A stretch of 45,187 nt of DNA from the NCBI RefSeq assembly GCF_000159315.1, contig NZ_GG669996.1:3431-48617 (forward strand), in the 5' to 3' direction. The notes below the pieces were generated by a model. It had not been told where the DNA came from. It saw nothing but the letters and a program-made list of their open reading frames with translations, and searched no databases. Below, one piece after another: positions 1-7,954 of the stretch. The position numbers and the translations under genes were made by a program. Source of the stretch: Lentilactobacillus hilgardii DSM 20176 = ATCC 8290 (GTDB lineage Bacteria; Bacillota; Bacilli; Lactobacillales; Lactobacillaceae). Position 1 is the stretch's first letter, and every line of letters begins with the position of its first letter.

Positions 1-41
1 ATAAATGAACATATTCTTCTGGGATAAGTCTTTAAAAATAA

Positions 42-136
42 ATTGGTATAGATTGGTAATAAAAATTGGTATATACATTAATATGAAATTAAACGCCTAT
101 ATAAAGGGATTACTAACGGATTTACTTATATTGGTA
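42..136 (+). promoter_or_regulatory. Four copies of a 7-bp motif upstream of the PTS IIB gene
   Basis: The motif ATTGGTA occurs at 42-48, 52-58, 65-71 and 130-136, all in the same direction. The first two are 10 bp apart, one helical turn, and the last lies against the predicted promoter. Repeats placed like this often bind a regulator. No regulator gene is visible in the window, so the role is inferred. Confidence 0.4.
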
Positions 137-137
137 C

Positions 138-166
138 TTGCCAAAAATTGGACGATGTGATAATCT
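138..166 (+). promoter_or_regulatory. Predicted promoter of the PTS IIB/IIA genes
   Basis: A -35 box TTGCCA (138-143) and a -10 box TAATCT (161-166) are separated by 17 bp. They lie about 40 bp before the IIB start codon. The call rests on consensus matching only. Confidence 0.45.
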
Positions 167-203
167 GTATAAGCAAGATAAATAGTTAAAGGGGATCTTT
201 TAA

Positions 204-521
204 ATGAAAAATGTATTATTAATTTGTGAAAACGGTATTTCAAGTAACTTCCTTTTAAAATCTGCTAAGTCATTTATGGAAGTCTATGACGTTCAATTTA
301 ACCTGATTTCTACAGATTATACCAAAGCAGATACATATTTGGATAGCAATATTGATTTAGTTTTAATTGCTCCTCAGGCGTCATATCATGATAAAGAAAT
401 CAAAATGATTGATGGCAGAGCCAAGGTGAAGACAATTCCAGATGATGTTTATGGATGGGCCAATGGAGAAAAGTTAGTTAAATTTATTATGAATGAGTTC
501 ACACCAGCAGAGGCAATGTAA
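204..521 (+). CDS. PTS lactose/cellobiose-family IIB component
   Basis: 105 residues, the usual length of a free-standing IIB of the lactose/chitobiose class. The protein takes phosphate from a IIA and passes it to sugar held by the membrane IIC. The phosphocysteine loop is at the N-terminus, Cys8 in CENGISS, after a short hydrophobic beta strand. An AAGGGG ribosome binding site lies about 8 bp before the ATG. The IIA reading frame starts directly after the stop codon, so the two formed an operon. No IIC gene is present in the window, so the sugar cannot be named; beta-glucosides or chitobiose are possible. Since the adjacent IIA is frameshifted, this IIB may depend on a IIA encoded elsewhere or may itself be decaying. 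Confidence 0.85.
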   Translation: MKNVLLICENGISSNFLLKSAKSFMEVYDVQFNLISTDYTKADTYLDSNIDLVLIAPQASYHDKEIKMIDGRAKVKTIPDDVYGWANGEKLVKFIMNEFTPAEAM

Positions 522-834
522 GTGAATGATGATGAACTTAATCAAATTGCAATGTCGATGTTAATGTATTCGGGACATGCAAAGAAAATATTATCTGAGA
601 TATTGGATCAATTATCAAATTCAGTTAGAAAAACAAGATCATACTGAAAATTTATCAACGGCTTATAATTGGCTTAAAAAAGCGCACATTGAACAAAATA
701 AAATAATGCAGCATGCGCAACAACTACAATATTCAGTTTTATTAACGCATGCTCAGGATACATTAATGAACACTGAGACTATCTATTTTATAGTCAAGCG
801 TTTCATTCCGATAATCTTAAATTCCAAAAAATAA
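522..834 (+). pseudogene. PTS lactose/cellobiose-family IIA component, frameshifted
   Basis: A GTG at 522 opens a frame whose N-terminus (DELNQIAMSMLMYSGHAKK) matches the first helix of lactose-type IIA proteins. That frame stops soon after a run of five A at 629-633. The rest of the domain continues in the next frame to 834, including the active-site histidine segment THAQDTLMN. Removing one A from the run joins the halves into about 103 residues with the spacing normal for the family. The gene is either a recent pseudogene, a slippage product or a sequencing error. The partner IIB ends one base before the GTG. Confidence 0.8.
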
Positions 835-861
835 ATTACTAAAGAAAAATCAGCGATGTAA

Positions 862-883
862 AGGCATTTGCCTGTCTAGACAG
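862..883. repeat. Small hairpin and 12-bp palindrome between the PTS and dtpT genes
   Basis: AGGCA/TGCCT at 862-873 forms a short hairpin and CTGTCTAGACAG at 872-883 is a perfect palindrome. There is no T-run, so this is not a convincing terminator. An operator is possible but unsupported. Confidence 0.3.
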
Positions 884-905
884 CTTTATTAGAGGATAGG
901 GTTTG

Positions 906-934
906 TTGAATTCGTTGTGTATCTAGCTTATAAT
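906..934 (+). promoter_or_regulatory. Predicted promoter of dtpT
   Basis: TTGAAT (906-911) and a consensus TATAAT (929-934) are spaced by 17 bp. Transcription would start near 941 and give a leader of about 95 nt ahead of dtpT. Confidence 0.65.
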
Positions 935-979
935 TATTTTTATGATTTATTCTTTAAACGAGAGTAATTTTAAATAAAG

Positions 980-1025
980 ATCTAATCCCACTAACAATCT
1001 GTTAAACGGATTAGATTTATTTTTT
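980..1025 (+). terminator. Terminator-like hairpin in the dtpT leader
   Basis: A perfect 9-bp stem (ATCTAATCC at 980-988 with GGATTAGAT at 1008-1016) encloses a 19-nt loop and is followed by a T-rich run to 1025. The dtpT ribosome binding site GGAGG (1026-1030) begins at the end of that run. Because it lies downstream of the predicted promoter, it would act on dtpT itself as an attenuator, unless it only ends readthrough from upstream. Confidence 0.55.
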
Positions 1026-1037
1026 GGAGGGTGTCAC

Positions 1038-2528
1038 ATGCAACAACAAGGTCAAAGTGACCAGGAGAAGCGTGCAGATACGTCATTCTTCGGCCAACCT
1101 CGTGGGCTTTCTACATTGTTCTTTACAGAAATGTGGGAGCGGTTCAGTTACTACGGGATGCGCGCAATTCTTCTTTACTACATGTATTGGAGTGTGGCTA
1201 AGGGTGGACTTGGTTTTGAGCCCGGCTTGGCTGCGTCAATCATGTCAATTTACGGGTCACTTGTTTATTTGTCATCAGTTGTCGGCGGATTTATTAGTGA
1301 CCGAATTTTAGGTAGTCGAAGAACTGTTTTTTATGGTGGTATATTGATCATGTTTGGTCATATTGCACTATCAATGCCACTAGGTTCGATTGCTTTGTTT
1401 GTCTCAATCGTTTTAATCACGTTGGGAACCGGTTTATTAAAACCTAATATCTCTGAAATGGTTGGCGATTTATATACTGAATACGACAATCGACGAGATT
1501 CTGGTTTTACAATTTTCGTCTTTGGTATTAACTTTGGTTCCTTTATTTCACCAATTCTTGTTGGGTATCTCGGGCAGCATGTTAATTTCCATTTAGGCTT
1601 TTCACTAGCTGCTATTGGTATGTTTTTTGGATTACTTCAGTATATCCGTGGTGGAAAGAAGCATCTTCCAAGCTCAAGTTTGTACGCTTCCGATCCATTG
1701 GAACCTGAAGATGTCAAAAAATTGTCCGTCAAGGTTGGACTTGGTGTCGTTGTCTTTGCGTTGATATTACTCTTAATGAACGTTATGGGTGCTTTAAACA
1801 TTGGTAACTTTATCACCTTGTTAAGTGTTATTGCCGTTGCAACACCAATTATCTATTTCATTATCATCATCACCAGCAAGAAGATCACCAGTACAGAACG
1901 CTCGCGTGTCATTGCTTACATTCCATTATTTATTGCTGCTGCTATTTTTTGGGCAATTGAGGAGCAAGGATCAAGTGTTTTAGCGCTTTTTGCAGCTAAC
2001 CAAACTAATAATAGTTTATTTGGTTTCCAGATTCCCGCAAGCTGGTATCAGTCATTGAACCCATTCTTTATTATGCTTTATACGCCATTCTTTGCATGGC
2101 TTTGGATTAAGCTGGGTAAGAAACAGCCAAGTTCGCCAAGTAAATTTTCACTTGGTCTTATGATAGCAGGACTTTCATACCTCTTTATGGTCATTCCCGT
2201 TGCGTTGTTTGGCAGCTCTGCCAAAGTAAGTCCATTTTGGTTAATCGGAAGCTGGGCAATCGTCGAAGTTGCTGAATTGCTTATTTCACCAATTGGGCTT
2301 TCTGTGACAACCAAGTTGGCGCCGAAATCGTTTGAATCGCAAATGATGAGCATGTGGTTCCTAGCTGATTCCGCAGCTCAAGCTGTTAATTCTCAAATCG
2401 TTAAATACTATACGCCAGACAATGAAGTCAGGTACTTTACGATGGTTGCAATTGCTGCAGTTATCGTGGGTATTCTATTAGCCTTTTTAATTAAACCAAT
2501 TAAGAAATTAATGGAAGGCGTCAATTAG
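1038..2528 (+). CDS. dtpT: Proton-coupled di-/tripeptide transporter (POT/PTR2 family)
   Basis: 496 residues, typical for DtpT of lactic acid bacteria. It imports di- and tripeptides with protons across the membrane, supplying amino acids to a proteolytic auxotroph. The N-terminal family signature [18 protein letters not shown] is present and contains the ExxER-type motif needed for proton coupling. About 12-14 hydrophobic helices run to the C-terminus, with a central charged loop near residues 215-235. Motif 2 of the family is visible as [16 protein letters not shown] around residue 160. The start is ATG with GGAGG 7 bp upstream. It is monocistronic: promoter and leader in front, strong terminator behind. 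Confidence 0.95.
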   Translation: MQQQGQSDQEKRADTSFFGQPRGLSTLFFTEMWERFSYYGMRAILLYYMYWSVAKGGLGFEPGLAASIMSIYGSLVYLSSVVGGFISDRILGSRRTVFYGGILIMFGHIALSMPLGSIALFVSIVLITLGTGLLKPNISEMVGDLYTEYDNRRDSGFTIFVFGINFGSFISPILVGYLGQHVNFHLGFSLAAIGMFFGLLQYIRGGKKHLPSSSLYASDPLEPEDVKKLSVKVGLGVVVFALILLLMNVMGALNIGNFITLLSVIAVATPIIYFIIIITSKKITSTERSRVIAYIPLFIAAAIFWAIEEQGSSVLALFAANQTNNSLFGFQIPASWYQSLNPFFIMLYTPFFAWLWIKLGKKQPSSPSKFSLGLMIAGLSYLFMVIPVALFGSSAKVSPFWLIGSWAIVEVAELLISPIGLSVTTKLAPKSFESQMMSMWFLADSAAQAVNSQIVKYYTPDNEVRYFTMVAIAAVIVGILLAFLIKPIKKLMEGVN

Positions 2529-2541
2529 TTTTAAATCGCAT

Positions 2542-2577
2542 AAAATGTGTTATCCTACTTGGGATAGCACATTTTTT
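2542..2577 (+). terminator. Terminator of dtpT
   Basis: AATGTGTTATCC pairs with GGATAGCACATT across a short loop and runs into six T. It starts 14 bp after the dtpT stop. Confidence 0.85.
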
Positions 2578-2592
2578 ATGAGGAGATAAAAG

Positions 2593-3414
2593 ATGATTCG
2601 AATAGCAGCCTCTAGTGACAACCACTTGGATTTGAATAAAGTACCAACTGACGGTATCATTCATCAGCAAGCTCAATATTTAACTGAAAATAAAATTGAT
2701 TATTATTTAGTAGCAGGTGATTTGTTTAACGATTTCCACGAAACTGTCAGTTATATTCAGCAATTGTCAGGACAACTATCTATTACTCAAGTGTTGTTTA
2801 TCGCAGGCAATCACGATATGATACGAAACGTGACCTATGATCAATTGGAAAATGGACATTGGCCGGGTTATTTAAATAATCACTATTTTGATATTCCGGA
2901 GACAAATTATCGAATTATAGGGCTAAATGGTTGGTATGACTATTCATTTGCAAAGAACACCGGCAAAACAGAAGTACAATTTCACCAATGGAAAATGGCC
3001 TATTGGATAGATAGCCTTATTAAGCAGCCTATGAGCGATCCACAACGAGAGGGAATAGTTATTGACAAATTAAAAGAGCAGCTTGAGATGGCCCAAAAGG
3101 CGCAAAAAAAGGTTATTTTAATGACACACTTTGTACCAAACCAATTGTTTATTCGATATACAGGTGATAATCGATTTTGGAACATGGCTAATGCAATGCT
3201 CGGTAGTGTGAAAGTCGGGCAACTGATTGACGAATATGCTGTTCCCATTGTTATTTTTGGACACATTCATGATCATATGAATCCCAGGAAAATTGGAAAC
3301 ACATGGTATTATAACGGTGCAGTTGGATACCATAATCATCACCATAATGAATGGCAGACCAATACCTTTTATAGTGAGTGGCTAAAGCAGTTAAAAACAA
3401 TTCAACTTTTTTAA
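2593..3414 (+). CDS. Calcineurin-like metallophosphoesterase
   Basis: 273 residues. The metal-binding blocks of the metallophosphoesterase fold are all present: DNH (Asp9-His11), GD (Asp43), GNHD (72-75), MTH near residue 178 and GHIHDH near 222. These hold two metal ions and hydrolyse phosphoesters. The family is broad (protein, nucleotide or cyclic-nucleotide phosphatases) and nothing here fixes the substrate. There is no signal peptide, so it is cytoplasmic. The ATG follows AGGAGA. It lies just behind the dtpT terminator, whose T-run overlaps the region where its own promoter would be expected. Confidence 0.85.
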   Translation: MIRIAASSDNHLDLNKVPTDGIIHQQAQYLTENKIDYYLVAGDLFNDFHETVSYIQQLSGQLSITQVLFIAGNHDMIRNVTYDQLENGHWPGYLNNHYFDIPETNYRIIGLNGWYDYSFAKNTGKTEVQFHQWKMAYWIDSLIKQPMSDPQREGIVIDKLKEQLEMAQKAQKKVILMTHFVPNQLFIRYTGDNRFWNMANAMLGSVKVGQLIDEYAVPIVIFGHIHDHMNPRKIGNTWYYNGAVGYHNHHHNEWQTNTFYSEWLKQLKTIQLF

Positions 3415-3423
3415 TAATTTTGC

Positions 3424-3452
3424 TTGACGAAATAGCGATAATTTTGTATTAT
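3424..3452 (+). promoter_or_regulatory. Predicted promoter of the tRNA-Tyr/tRNA-Gln pair
   Basis: TTGACG (3424-3429) and TATTAT (3447-3452) are 17 bp apart, about 34 bp before the first tRNA. Confidence 0.65.
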
Positions 3453-3485
3453 TATATTCGTTGGTTTGATACCGACACAGATTGC

Positions 3486-3568
3486 GGAGGGGTAGCGAAG
3501 TCTGGCTAAACGCGGCGGACTGTAAATCCGCTCCTTCGGGTTCGGTGGTTCGAATCCACTCCCCTCCA
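3486..3568 (+). tRNA. tRNA-Tyr (anticodon GTA)
   Basis: The acceptor stem GGAGGGG/CCCCTCC is perfect. The anticodon loop carries GTA at 3522-3524, and a long variable arm follows, as in bacterial type II tRNA-Tyr. The T-loop TTCGAAT is normal. CCA is not encoded. Confidence 0.95.
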
Positions 3569-3577
3569 TTTTATTCT

Positions 3578-3649
3578 TGGGCTATAGCCAAGAGGTAAGG
3601 CAACGGGTTTTGATCCCGTGATGCGCTGGTTCGAACCCAGCTAGCCCAA
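3578..3649 (+). tRNA. tRNA-Gln (anticodon TTG)
   Basis: Acceptor stem TGGGCTA/TAGCCCA, anticodon stem ACGGG/CCCGT, anticodon TTG at 3610-3612 and T-loop TTCGAAC. It lies 9 nt after tRNA-Tyr and is very probably cotranscribed with it. Confidence 0.95.
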
Positions 3650-3661
3650 TAATTGATTATT

Positions 3662-3707
3662 TCCCGTTTTCATAGGTTATTAAAGGCCTGTGGAGACGGG
3701 ATTTTTT
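3662..3707 (+). terminator. Terminator of the tRNA pair
   Basis: TCCCGT (3662-3667) pairs with ACGGGA (3696-3701), followed by six T. The loop is long, so efficiency is uncertain. Confidence 0.6.
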
Positions 3708-4187
3708 GTGTCTCCCATTTCTTTGACTATCACTCATGGGTCAGCAAAAAGCTAGCCATTCTTAGATTAAAGGGTTTAGAAGCTAAAATACCTTCTTGCT
3801 TTTTTTATCAGTCTGGTAAAATTGGGGCTGTTTTGACATCTATACAAGCCGTTCGACGGTTTCGGGCGAGTCCTGAGCCCCTTGGTCATCCAACGGTTCC
3901 CAACACCCTATGATGACGCTGTTTGACGCTGAAAAAGTTGTTTTTTAAAATAGTATCGTTCCATTTTAAGACCAACAGTTCCGATTCTTGCATGCAGAAA
4001 GAATAGTTGAAGGGCTTGATTATCATCTTTGAGGTATCCAATGAAATGCCGCAATTTTTCTCTATCATAAATAGTTTTTAATATTTTGGCCTATATGTCG
4101 TCTATTTGTTTGGAGGAGACGATTTTCACTTCTTTTTATCTGAATCAATAGCTAATTCATTTAGTCAGATGATGTTTTGTTTAGATA
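3708..4187. other. Region without a credible gene; possible remnant
   Basis: About 480 bp between the tRNA terminator and the DUF805 gene's terminator. Short open frames exist on both strands (3653-3913 plus, 3886-4068 minus), but neither has a ribosome binding site or a recognisable domain. The segment 3848-3910 is clearly more GC-rich than its surroundings and contains no stop on one strand. Together with the position behind tRNA genes, this suggests a degraded insertion, but no transposase motif or terminal repeats could be identified. Confidence 0.35.
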
Positions 4188-4218
4188 CAAAAAAGGTTGA
4201 TATCTTACGGCATCAACC
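4188..4218 (-). terminator. Terminator of the DUF805 gene
   Basis: Read on the minus strand, GGTTGAT (4218-4212) pairs with ATCAACC (4201-4195) and is followed by a T-run (complement of A at 4188-4194). Confidence 0.8.
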
Positions 4219-4235
4219 CCTAAAATAAAAAACGA

Positions 4236-4613
4236 TTATCTCTTATCCCAACGGTTAGCCTTGCTGGGAAATACCATTAAAATAAAGAACCAGATTGTTC
4301 CAATTAATGGTACTAAATCAATTAAAATCCACCAACCAACATGATCAGAATCATGTAATCGACGTATCTTAACTGTAAATGTAGCAATCCAAACGATCAA
4401 GCCGACTGTTCGAACGGTGGAATCCACTGCTAAATCTTTCAAATTTCTGATCGAATCAAATGAGTACCCAGTGACATGGCTAATAATAATGACAGCGATA
4501 ATACCTAAAACGTAATTGATAATAATAGGCCACCAATAATCTGAACGACTGGCGGTACCAGAAACGTTAAAAATATTTTTCCAAAAACGTTTATACGATG
4601 TAATCATAGTCAA
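4236..4613 (-). CDS. DUF805 family inner-membrane protein
   Basis: 125 residues. The family hallmarks are visible: an N-terminal amphipathic FWKNIFNVSGTASRSDYWW segment, three to four membrane helices, and the conserved IRRLHDSDHVGWW motif before the last two helices. DUF805 proteins are widespread small membrane proteins of unknown function, often beside phage or stress genes. It is transcribed alone, against the flanking genes, with its own terminator. The start is the ATG at 4613; GAGAGAGGG lies just upstream on the minus strand. Confidence 0.85.
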   Translation of the reverse strand: MTMITSYKRFWKNIFNVSGTASRSDYWWPIIINYVLGIIAVIIISHVTGYSFDSIRNLKDLAVDSTVRTVGLIVWIATFTVKIRRLHDSDHVGWWILIDLVPLIGTIWFFILMVFPSKANRWDKR

Positions 4614-5253
4614 GACCCTCTCTCTTAAATATCAGCTTTTAATGACATCAGTGTTTGGTCAAAATAAATTCTGATCGATTAAAATCTCTACTGTGTTACT
4701 GGTATTACTTTTTTCATCGTGATGTCCAATATGAGCTGTTTTATAACCAATTCATAGCGATATCGGCCTAAAAATAAGAATTGCATCATCTTTTGTTTAA
4801 ACCTAAAACTCCTTTTTCTTTGGATGATGTAGGGGCTCATTCTCTGTAGATTGAGTTTACGTTTTTTACATATTTTTATTTCGTCACTTGTTGACAATAC
4901 AAGCCTTTCCAAAACATAACGAAGAAATATAACAAGCATGCTTTAAAAACAATTTTAGAATGACATCACACAAATGATTATAAACTTATCAAGTAATTCT
5001 GTAATTGAAAACATCGTAAACACAACGATGCTTTGGTTCCGAATAAACATGATGAACGCCAATGTGCATTAATTTGTGCTTAGGCAGAAACTACATCTAT
5101 TATTTCTTAGATCGCCACGGTAAATTAAGTCTCTTTTTTGATCAGAAGTTATGTTTTTTTAAAACCTTTCGTCGTTATAAAAAGATTTAAGCTTCACTTA
5201 ACCCACCATCTTTAAGCTTATTGCAACAATCAAAAACAGTAATAGTTAAATTA
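4614..5253. other. AT-rich region without a credible gene
   Basis: About 640 bp. One minus-strand open frame (4688-4939, 83 residues, rich in Lys/Arg) has no ribosome binding site or known domain. A short plus-strand stretch near 5083-5190 reads through without a stop but has no start. Small inverted repeats occur (for example ACATCGT/ACGATG near 5009-5027). It is best read as decayed sequence; no RNA gene was recognised. Confidence 0.4.
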
Positions 5254-5269
5254 AGGGAAGGTGAGCGTT

Positions 5270-5827
5270 ATGGTTAAATGGATTCCGTATTTTATTGATG
5301 TGACCAGTGTTCTAATCTGGCTGAAAATTCAATCAAGTCAGATTGCGAAACTTTCACGGTGGCAGTTAACAACAATTTTATCAGCAGTTATTTACGTGAT
5401 CACTGTCAGTTATCTAACACTGGCACCTACTTCATATGCATTTGTCGGGACACAACAAGTTGCACCGTTAATGGTTGGTAATGTCCCTGTGAATCTAATT
5501 CCTTTTTGGAGTACAACATCGGACTTTTATCAAAATGTATTAATGATGTTACCTATGGGTGTTTACATTGCGTTGTTAAGACCGGATTTTAAAGCCAAGC
5601 GCACGGTTCTTTTAGGGTTGGTCGTAAGCGTTGGCATTGAAACATTACAATTTATTTTGGATTGGAGTGTTGGGTTATCCAGATGGGTAGATATTAACGA
5701 TGTTTTAACAAATACATTTGGTGTCCTTGTCGGATGGGTACTGGTCATTAGTCTACAACATACTTTTTTAAAACGTTTAATCAAGAAGTTTACGATTGAT
5801 TTTTCATTTATTTATCATCATAAATAG
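5270..5827 (+). CDS. VanZ-like family membrane protein
   Basis: 185 residues from the chosen ATG. A GTG at 5261 is in frame but lies inside the ribosome binding site AGGGAAGG, which is correctly spaced for the ATG at 5270. The VanZ-like pattern is visible: a first helix near residues 30-50, then NLIPFWSTTSDFYQNVLMMLPMGVY, a helix with GIETLQF and a polar RWVDINDVLTNTFGVLVGW segment before the last helix. These conserved Glu/Asp/Asn residues are typical of the family, named after VanZ (low-level teicoplanin resistance). The role of most members is unknown, although an envelope function is likely. No terminator is obvious downstream. Confidence 0.85.
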   Translation: MVKWIPYFIDVTSVLIWLKIQSSQIAKLSRWQLTTILSAVIYVITVSYLTLAPTSYAFVGTQQVAPLMVGNVPVNLIPFWSTTSDFYQNVLMMLPMGVYIALLRPDFKAKRTVLLGLVVSVGIETLQFILDWSVGLSRWVDINDVLTNTFGVLVGWVLVISLQHTFLKRLIKKFTIDFSFIYHHK

Positions 5828-5983
5828 AGTGAATCAACGTAATCATGTTATATATAATGACAATGGATTAATATGTTTTTTTGCTATTCTACAAATTTAG
5901 TAGTTGCAATCTGCTTAAAATTCCGCTATTGTCGAATTAAAGAAAGATTGGAATAGTCCGATATAACTGTTAGGAGAATGAAT

Positions 5984-6784
5984 ATGAAAATTGGCTTTAT
6001 TGGTGTTGGCGCAATGGCCCAAGCAATTATTCAGGGCTTACTTAGAGCAAAATTTGTGCCAGCAAAAGACATTTTGGTCCATAGTGCACACCAGGCTCGT
6101 TATGAACAATATGCAGACCAATATGGATTAACGGCACAGAAAACAAATGCGGAACTCACCCAGAACAGTGATTTGGTTGTATTAGCTGTTGTTCCTGGAA
6201 TTGTGGCAGACGTTTTAAATGAAATAAACGGTGAATTAAAATCTAACAAAACGCTTATTTCGATTGTATCTGGCATTGGTCTCAATCGACTGGAAGAGTT
6301 AACCGATTATAATCTGCCAATTTTACGAAGTCTGCCAAACATTAACTCGGAATACGGACAGGGCATGACGGCTATTGCTACTAATGAAAATTTAGTAGGC
6401 GAGCAAAAGAAGACAGCGGTCTCGCTGTTTGAGGCAACGGGTGAGATTAGTGAACTTCCTGAAGACCAATTTGCCATTTTTAGTGCTATTTCCGGTAGCG
6501 CGGTGGCTTATGTGGATTTCTTTATCGATTGTTTAAGTCGCGCCGGTGTGAAATATGGATTCAATAAAGAAACTGCTACTAAAATTGCTGCCCAAACCGC
6601 ACTTGGATCCGCACAATCTTTATTAGCTTCTAAACAAACACCTGCTGAGATGATTGACAAAGTTTGTTCTCCGGGTGGTGATACCATTGCCGGCATTCTC
6701 GCGATGGAACAGGCTGGCCTTTTGAACTCTGTTATTAAAGGAATTGATGCAACAATTGATAAATCAATCGGAAATTCAAAATAA
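5984..6784 (+). CDS. proC: Pyrroline-5-carboxylate reductase
   Basis: 266 residues, normal length. It catalyses the last step of proline synthesis, reducing 1-pyrroline-5-carboxylate with NAD(P)H. The Rossmann loop GFIGVGAMAQAII is at the N-terminus, and the C-terminal dimer domain carries the family signature CSPGGDTIAGILAMEQAGL near residues 225-243. The ATG at 5984 is preferred over the in-frame ATG at 5978 because TAGGAG (5971-5976) is correctly spaced only for the former. proA and proB are not in the window. nagA follows after 22 bp, so the two may be cotranscribed despite unrelated roles. Confidence 0.95.
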   Translation: MKIGFIGVGAMAQAIIQGLLRAKFVPAKDILVHSAHQARYEQYADQYGLTAQKTNAELTQNSDLVVLAVVPGIVADVLNEINGELKSNKTLISIVSGIGLNRLEELTDYNLPILRSLPNINSEYGQGMTAIATNENLVGEQKKTAVSLFEATGEISELPEDQFAIFSAISGSAVAYVDFFIDCLSRAGVKYGFNKETATKIAAQTALGSAQSLLASKQTPAEMIDKVCSPGGDTIAGILAMEQAGLLNSVIKGIDATIDKSIGNSK

Positions 6785-6806
6785 AAGGAATTGAAATTTT
6801 ACTGAG

Positions 6807-7925
6807 ATGTCAAAAGTTTTGACGAATGGTCATATTTATACTGGTCGGCGTGAAATCAAGTGTGGATTTATCAGATTTTCCGATAAGGTTAATGCAATTG
6901 GCTCCATGCAGGATTTTCATCTTCAACGGGATGATGATGTTAATGATTTGAAAGGGAAGTTAGTTGTTCCCGGGTTTATAGATGTGCATGTTCATGGCGG
7001 TTATGGGATCGACTCGATGACAGGAGATAGCAGTCACATTAGCCAGATGGTATCTAAAATGAAATCTGAGGGTGTTACAGCGCTTTTACTAACAACGATG
7101 ACTCAATCTCCCTCAAAGATCTCACATGCTATGGTGGCGATTAGAGAGGCTACTCTAATCAACCCAGTAATTGTTGGTATTCATTTGGAAGGCCCGTTTG
7201 TGTCAAAAAAATTTAATGGTGCCCAGCCAATTGATCAGATTCAATCAGTCAATGTCAGCGACTTATCACGCTGGAATCAATTATCCGGTGGGTTGGTTCG
7301 TCTGATAACCTACGCGCCAGAGGTAAATGATCATCGATCTCTGGAGGCATATTGTAATGCCCACCAAATTAGAATTTCTGTGGGGCATAGTGATGCTACG
7401 TACAAAAAATTGCAACAATGTCAGGTTGACCACATAACCCATCTTTTCAATGCTCAGCGAGGACTTCATCAAAGAGAACCGGGCGTCGTTGGTTTTTCAA
7501 TGCTATCTGACATGCCAGTGGAACTTATCTGTGACGGGTATCATGTTGTTTCTCCGGTTGTAAAATTAGCTTATCGAATCATCGGATCAGATCGACTTGA
7601 ACTTGTAACGGATGCAATGGAAGCAAAAGGGATGGTTGATGGAGATTATCAGCTTGGCGGTCAGCACGTTTTGGTTACAAAAAACCGGGCAATTCTTGGA
7701 AACGGGAAACTTGCAGGTTCTGTGCTCAAGTTTGATCAGGCATTTAGGAATGTGATTCAATTTACCGGCTGCTCGATTGGTGATGCGGTAAAAATGAGCT
7801 CGACCAATCAAGCCAAAGAATTCAATTTGAAAGGGAAGGGATCCCTTGAAATTGGAAGCGATGCGGACATCAATGTGTTTGACAACCAACTAGACCTTAT
7901 GGCAACGTATAGTTATGGTAAATAA
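6807..7925 (+). CDS. nagA: N-acetylglucosamine-6-phosphate deacetylase
   Basis: 372 residues. It removes acetate from GlcNAc-6-P to give glucosamine-6-P, linking amino-sugar catabolism and wall recycling. The amidohydrolase metal motif is PGFIDVHVHGGYGID near residues 53-67. GIHLEGPFVSKKFNGAQ around 120-137, with the metal-ligand Glu, is diagnostic for NagA. Further metal and catalytic residues appear as SVGHSDA, THLFNAQRG and LVTDAMEAKG. The ATG has no good ribosome binding site at normal distance (AAAGGA is about 18 bp upstream), so translation may be weak or coupled to proC. The GntR-type gene behind it is its likely regulator. Confidence 0.93.
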   Translation: MSKVLTNGHIYTGRREIKCGFIRFSDKVNAIGSMQDFHLQRDDDVNDLKGKLVVPGFIDVHVHGGYGIDSMTGDSSHISQMVSKMKSEGVTALLLTTMTQSPSKISHAMVAIREATLINPVIVGIHLEGPFVSKKFNGAQPIDQIQSVNVSDLSRWNQLSGGLVRLITYAPEVNDHRSLEAYCNAHQIRISVGHSDATYKKLQQCQVDHITHLFNAQRGLHQREPGVVGFSMLSDMPVELICDGYHVVSPVVKLAYRIIGSDRLELVTDAMEAKGMVDGDYQLGGQHVLVTKNRAILGNGKLAGSVLKFDQAFRNVIQFTGCSIGDAVKMSSTNQAKEFNLKGKGSLEIGSDADINVFDNQLDLMATYSYGK

Positions 7926-7954
7926 TTTACACAAATTTAAAGTAGGTGGTAACA

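Noticed and set aside
3653-3913. 86-codon open frame on the plus strand after the tRNAs
   Set aside because: It starts inside the tRNA terminator region, has no ribosome binding site and no recognisable domain.
3886-4068. 60-codon open frame on the minus strand
   Set aside because: No ribosome binding site and no family resemblance; it overlaps the other short frame.
4688-4939. 83-codon minus-strand open frame rich in Lys and Arg
   Set aside because: No ribosome binding site, AT-rich composition typical of chance frames, no domain.
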